The translations under genes and the position numbers were made by a program. Shown piece by piece: positions 63,718-64,000 of a stretch of 64,000 nt of DNA (positions within the stretch are counted from its first letter, which is position 1; each line of letters begins with the position of its first letter). The DNA is from Bacteroidales bacterium. Lineage in GTDB: Bacteria > Bacteroidota > Bacteroidia > Bacteroidales > UBA6680. The stretch spans positions 62,001 to 126,000 of the forward strand of contig JAOARD010000001.1 of NCBI GenBank assembly GCA_025210735.1, given 5' to 3'. The notes beneath the pieces are model-generated. The model did no database searches. It was not told the origin of the DNA and saw nothing but the letters and a program-made list of their open reading frames with translations.

Positions 63718-64000
63718 GGCTCTATTGTTAGGATGTAATTTTTTGCAAAGGGTATCAGGTTTGTAGGCTATTTCCTGTTCTGTCAACGAAAATGGTTGGT
63801 ATTATATCTCTCTGGTCTCATAGCCCTTACCAACACTGTCTCAGGAGTGATTTCAAAATCAAATTCATCCATCTCACGGTACCATGACAGGTAATTGTGT
63901 AGGTATTTCGTTGCCACTCCTCTGAAACGTACCATCCAAACCTGTAGATCGAACTGATATTTTTCCACATTTTTTATGTGTACAATATCCTTCTTTACAG
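63718..64000 (-). mobile_element. IS1595-like insertion element, copy 2 (cut by window edge)
   Basis: The right end of the same element as at 7042-8196, in opposite orientation. It is delimited by the shared terminal sequence beginning GGCTC at 63718; sequence to the left no longer matches copy 1. The rest lies beyond the window. Confidence 0.75.
63783..64000 (-). CDS. IS1595-like transposase, C-terminal part
   Basis: The frame is open to the window edge. The visible residues, from SVKKDIVHIKNVEKY to YNTNHFR, equal those of copy 1 except for Lys-to-Glu and Ile-to-Val changes. The catalytic-set Asn (HIKNVE) and Lys (GVATKYL) are present; the two positions substituted in copy 1 are outside the window. 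DNA differences between the copies are nearly all silent. Confidence 0.88.
   Translation of the reverse strand, partial: VKKDIVHIKNVEKYQFDLQVWMVRFRGVATKYLHNYLSWYREMDEFDFEITPETVLVRAMRPERYNTNHFR

Overview
The window is an AT-rich chromosomal segment of a Bacteroidota bacterium, most likely order Bacteroidales. Evidence: several secreted proteins end in type IX secretion (T9SS) type A sorting domains; there is a TonB-dependent receptor paired with a DUF5689 lipoprotein, a DUF4271-hemD-rnpA block, and many start sites preceded by the Bacteroidota promoter form TTG/TTTG-N18..20-TAnnTTTG rather than sigma70 boxes. I found no rRNA, tRNA or CRISPR array. Two copies of one IS1595-like element lie at 7.0-8.2 kb and at the right edge.

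Layout. 0-7 kb: 3' part of an adenine deaminase gene, uvrC, a small lipoprotein, a large T9SS-exported BNR-repeat protein and a PlsC acyltransferase. 7.0-8.2 kb: IS copy 1. 8.2-12 kb: anmK with a secreted unknown protein, then a long-chain acyl-CoA ligase. 12-17 kb: an inducible-mutagenesis cassette (short DnaE, DinB, divergent XRE/S24 repressor). 17-26 kb: two transporters, an orphan histidine kinase, an AsmA-like protein, an exported ankyrin-phosphatase fusion and a rhomboid protease. 26-31 kb: peptidase E, an S41 protease, rnpA, hemD and DUF4271. 31-38 kb: a secreted exonuclease/endonuclease/phosphatase-fold enzyme, divergent from a TonB receptor and DUF5689 lipoprotein. 38-41 kb: a compact ketoacyl synthase III / acyl carrier protein / deacetylase / AAC(3)-like acyltransferase cluster. 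41-46 kb: rsgA, a hybrid histidine kinase and an outer-membrane barrel. 46-51.4 kb: two paralogous T9SS-exported endonuclease I proteins. 51.4-56 kb: dtd, a MazG-like hydrolase, an orphan sorting-domain fragment, a U32-ferredoxin-E1 operon and an Lrp regulator. 56-59 kb: the classic DUF177-rpmF-plsX-fabH lipid operon. 59-64 kb: an ArsR regulator, a polyprenyl synthase, kbl, an atypical M19 dipeptidase and IS copy 2.

How the genes may work together. Three secreted nucleases plus a TonB/DUF5689 uptake pair suggest use of extracellular nucleic acids. The mutagenesis cassette pairs a self-cleaving repressor with two error-prone polymerases. The 38-41 kb cluster looks like a dedicated route for making an acyl-ACP and transferring the acyl group to an amino sugar.

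Most interesting observations. (1) The IS1595-like transposase has two catalytic aspartates replaced (Asn149, Gln226), yet its two copies differ almost only at synonymous sites, which suggests selection on a function other than ordinary transposition. (2) The KASIII-ACP-deacetylase-AAC(3) cluster stands apart from any glycan locus. (3) A twin TAGTTG-N7-CAACTA operator lies upstream of an M19 peptidase that lacks canonical metal ligands. (4) An exported ankyrin repeat-PPP phosphatase is coupled to a rhomboid protease.
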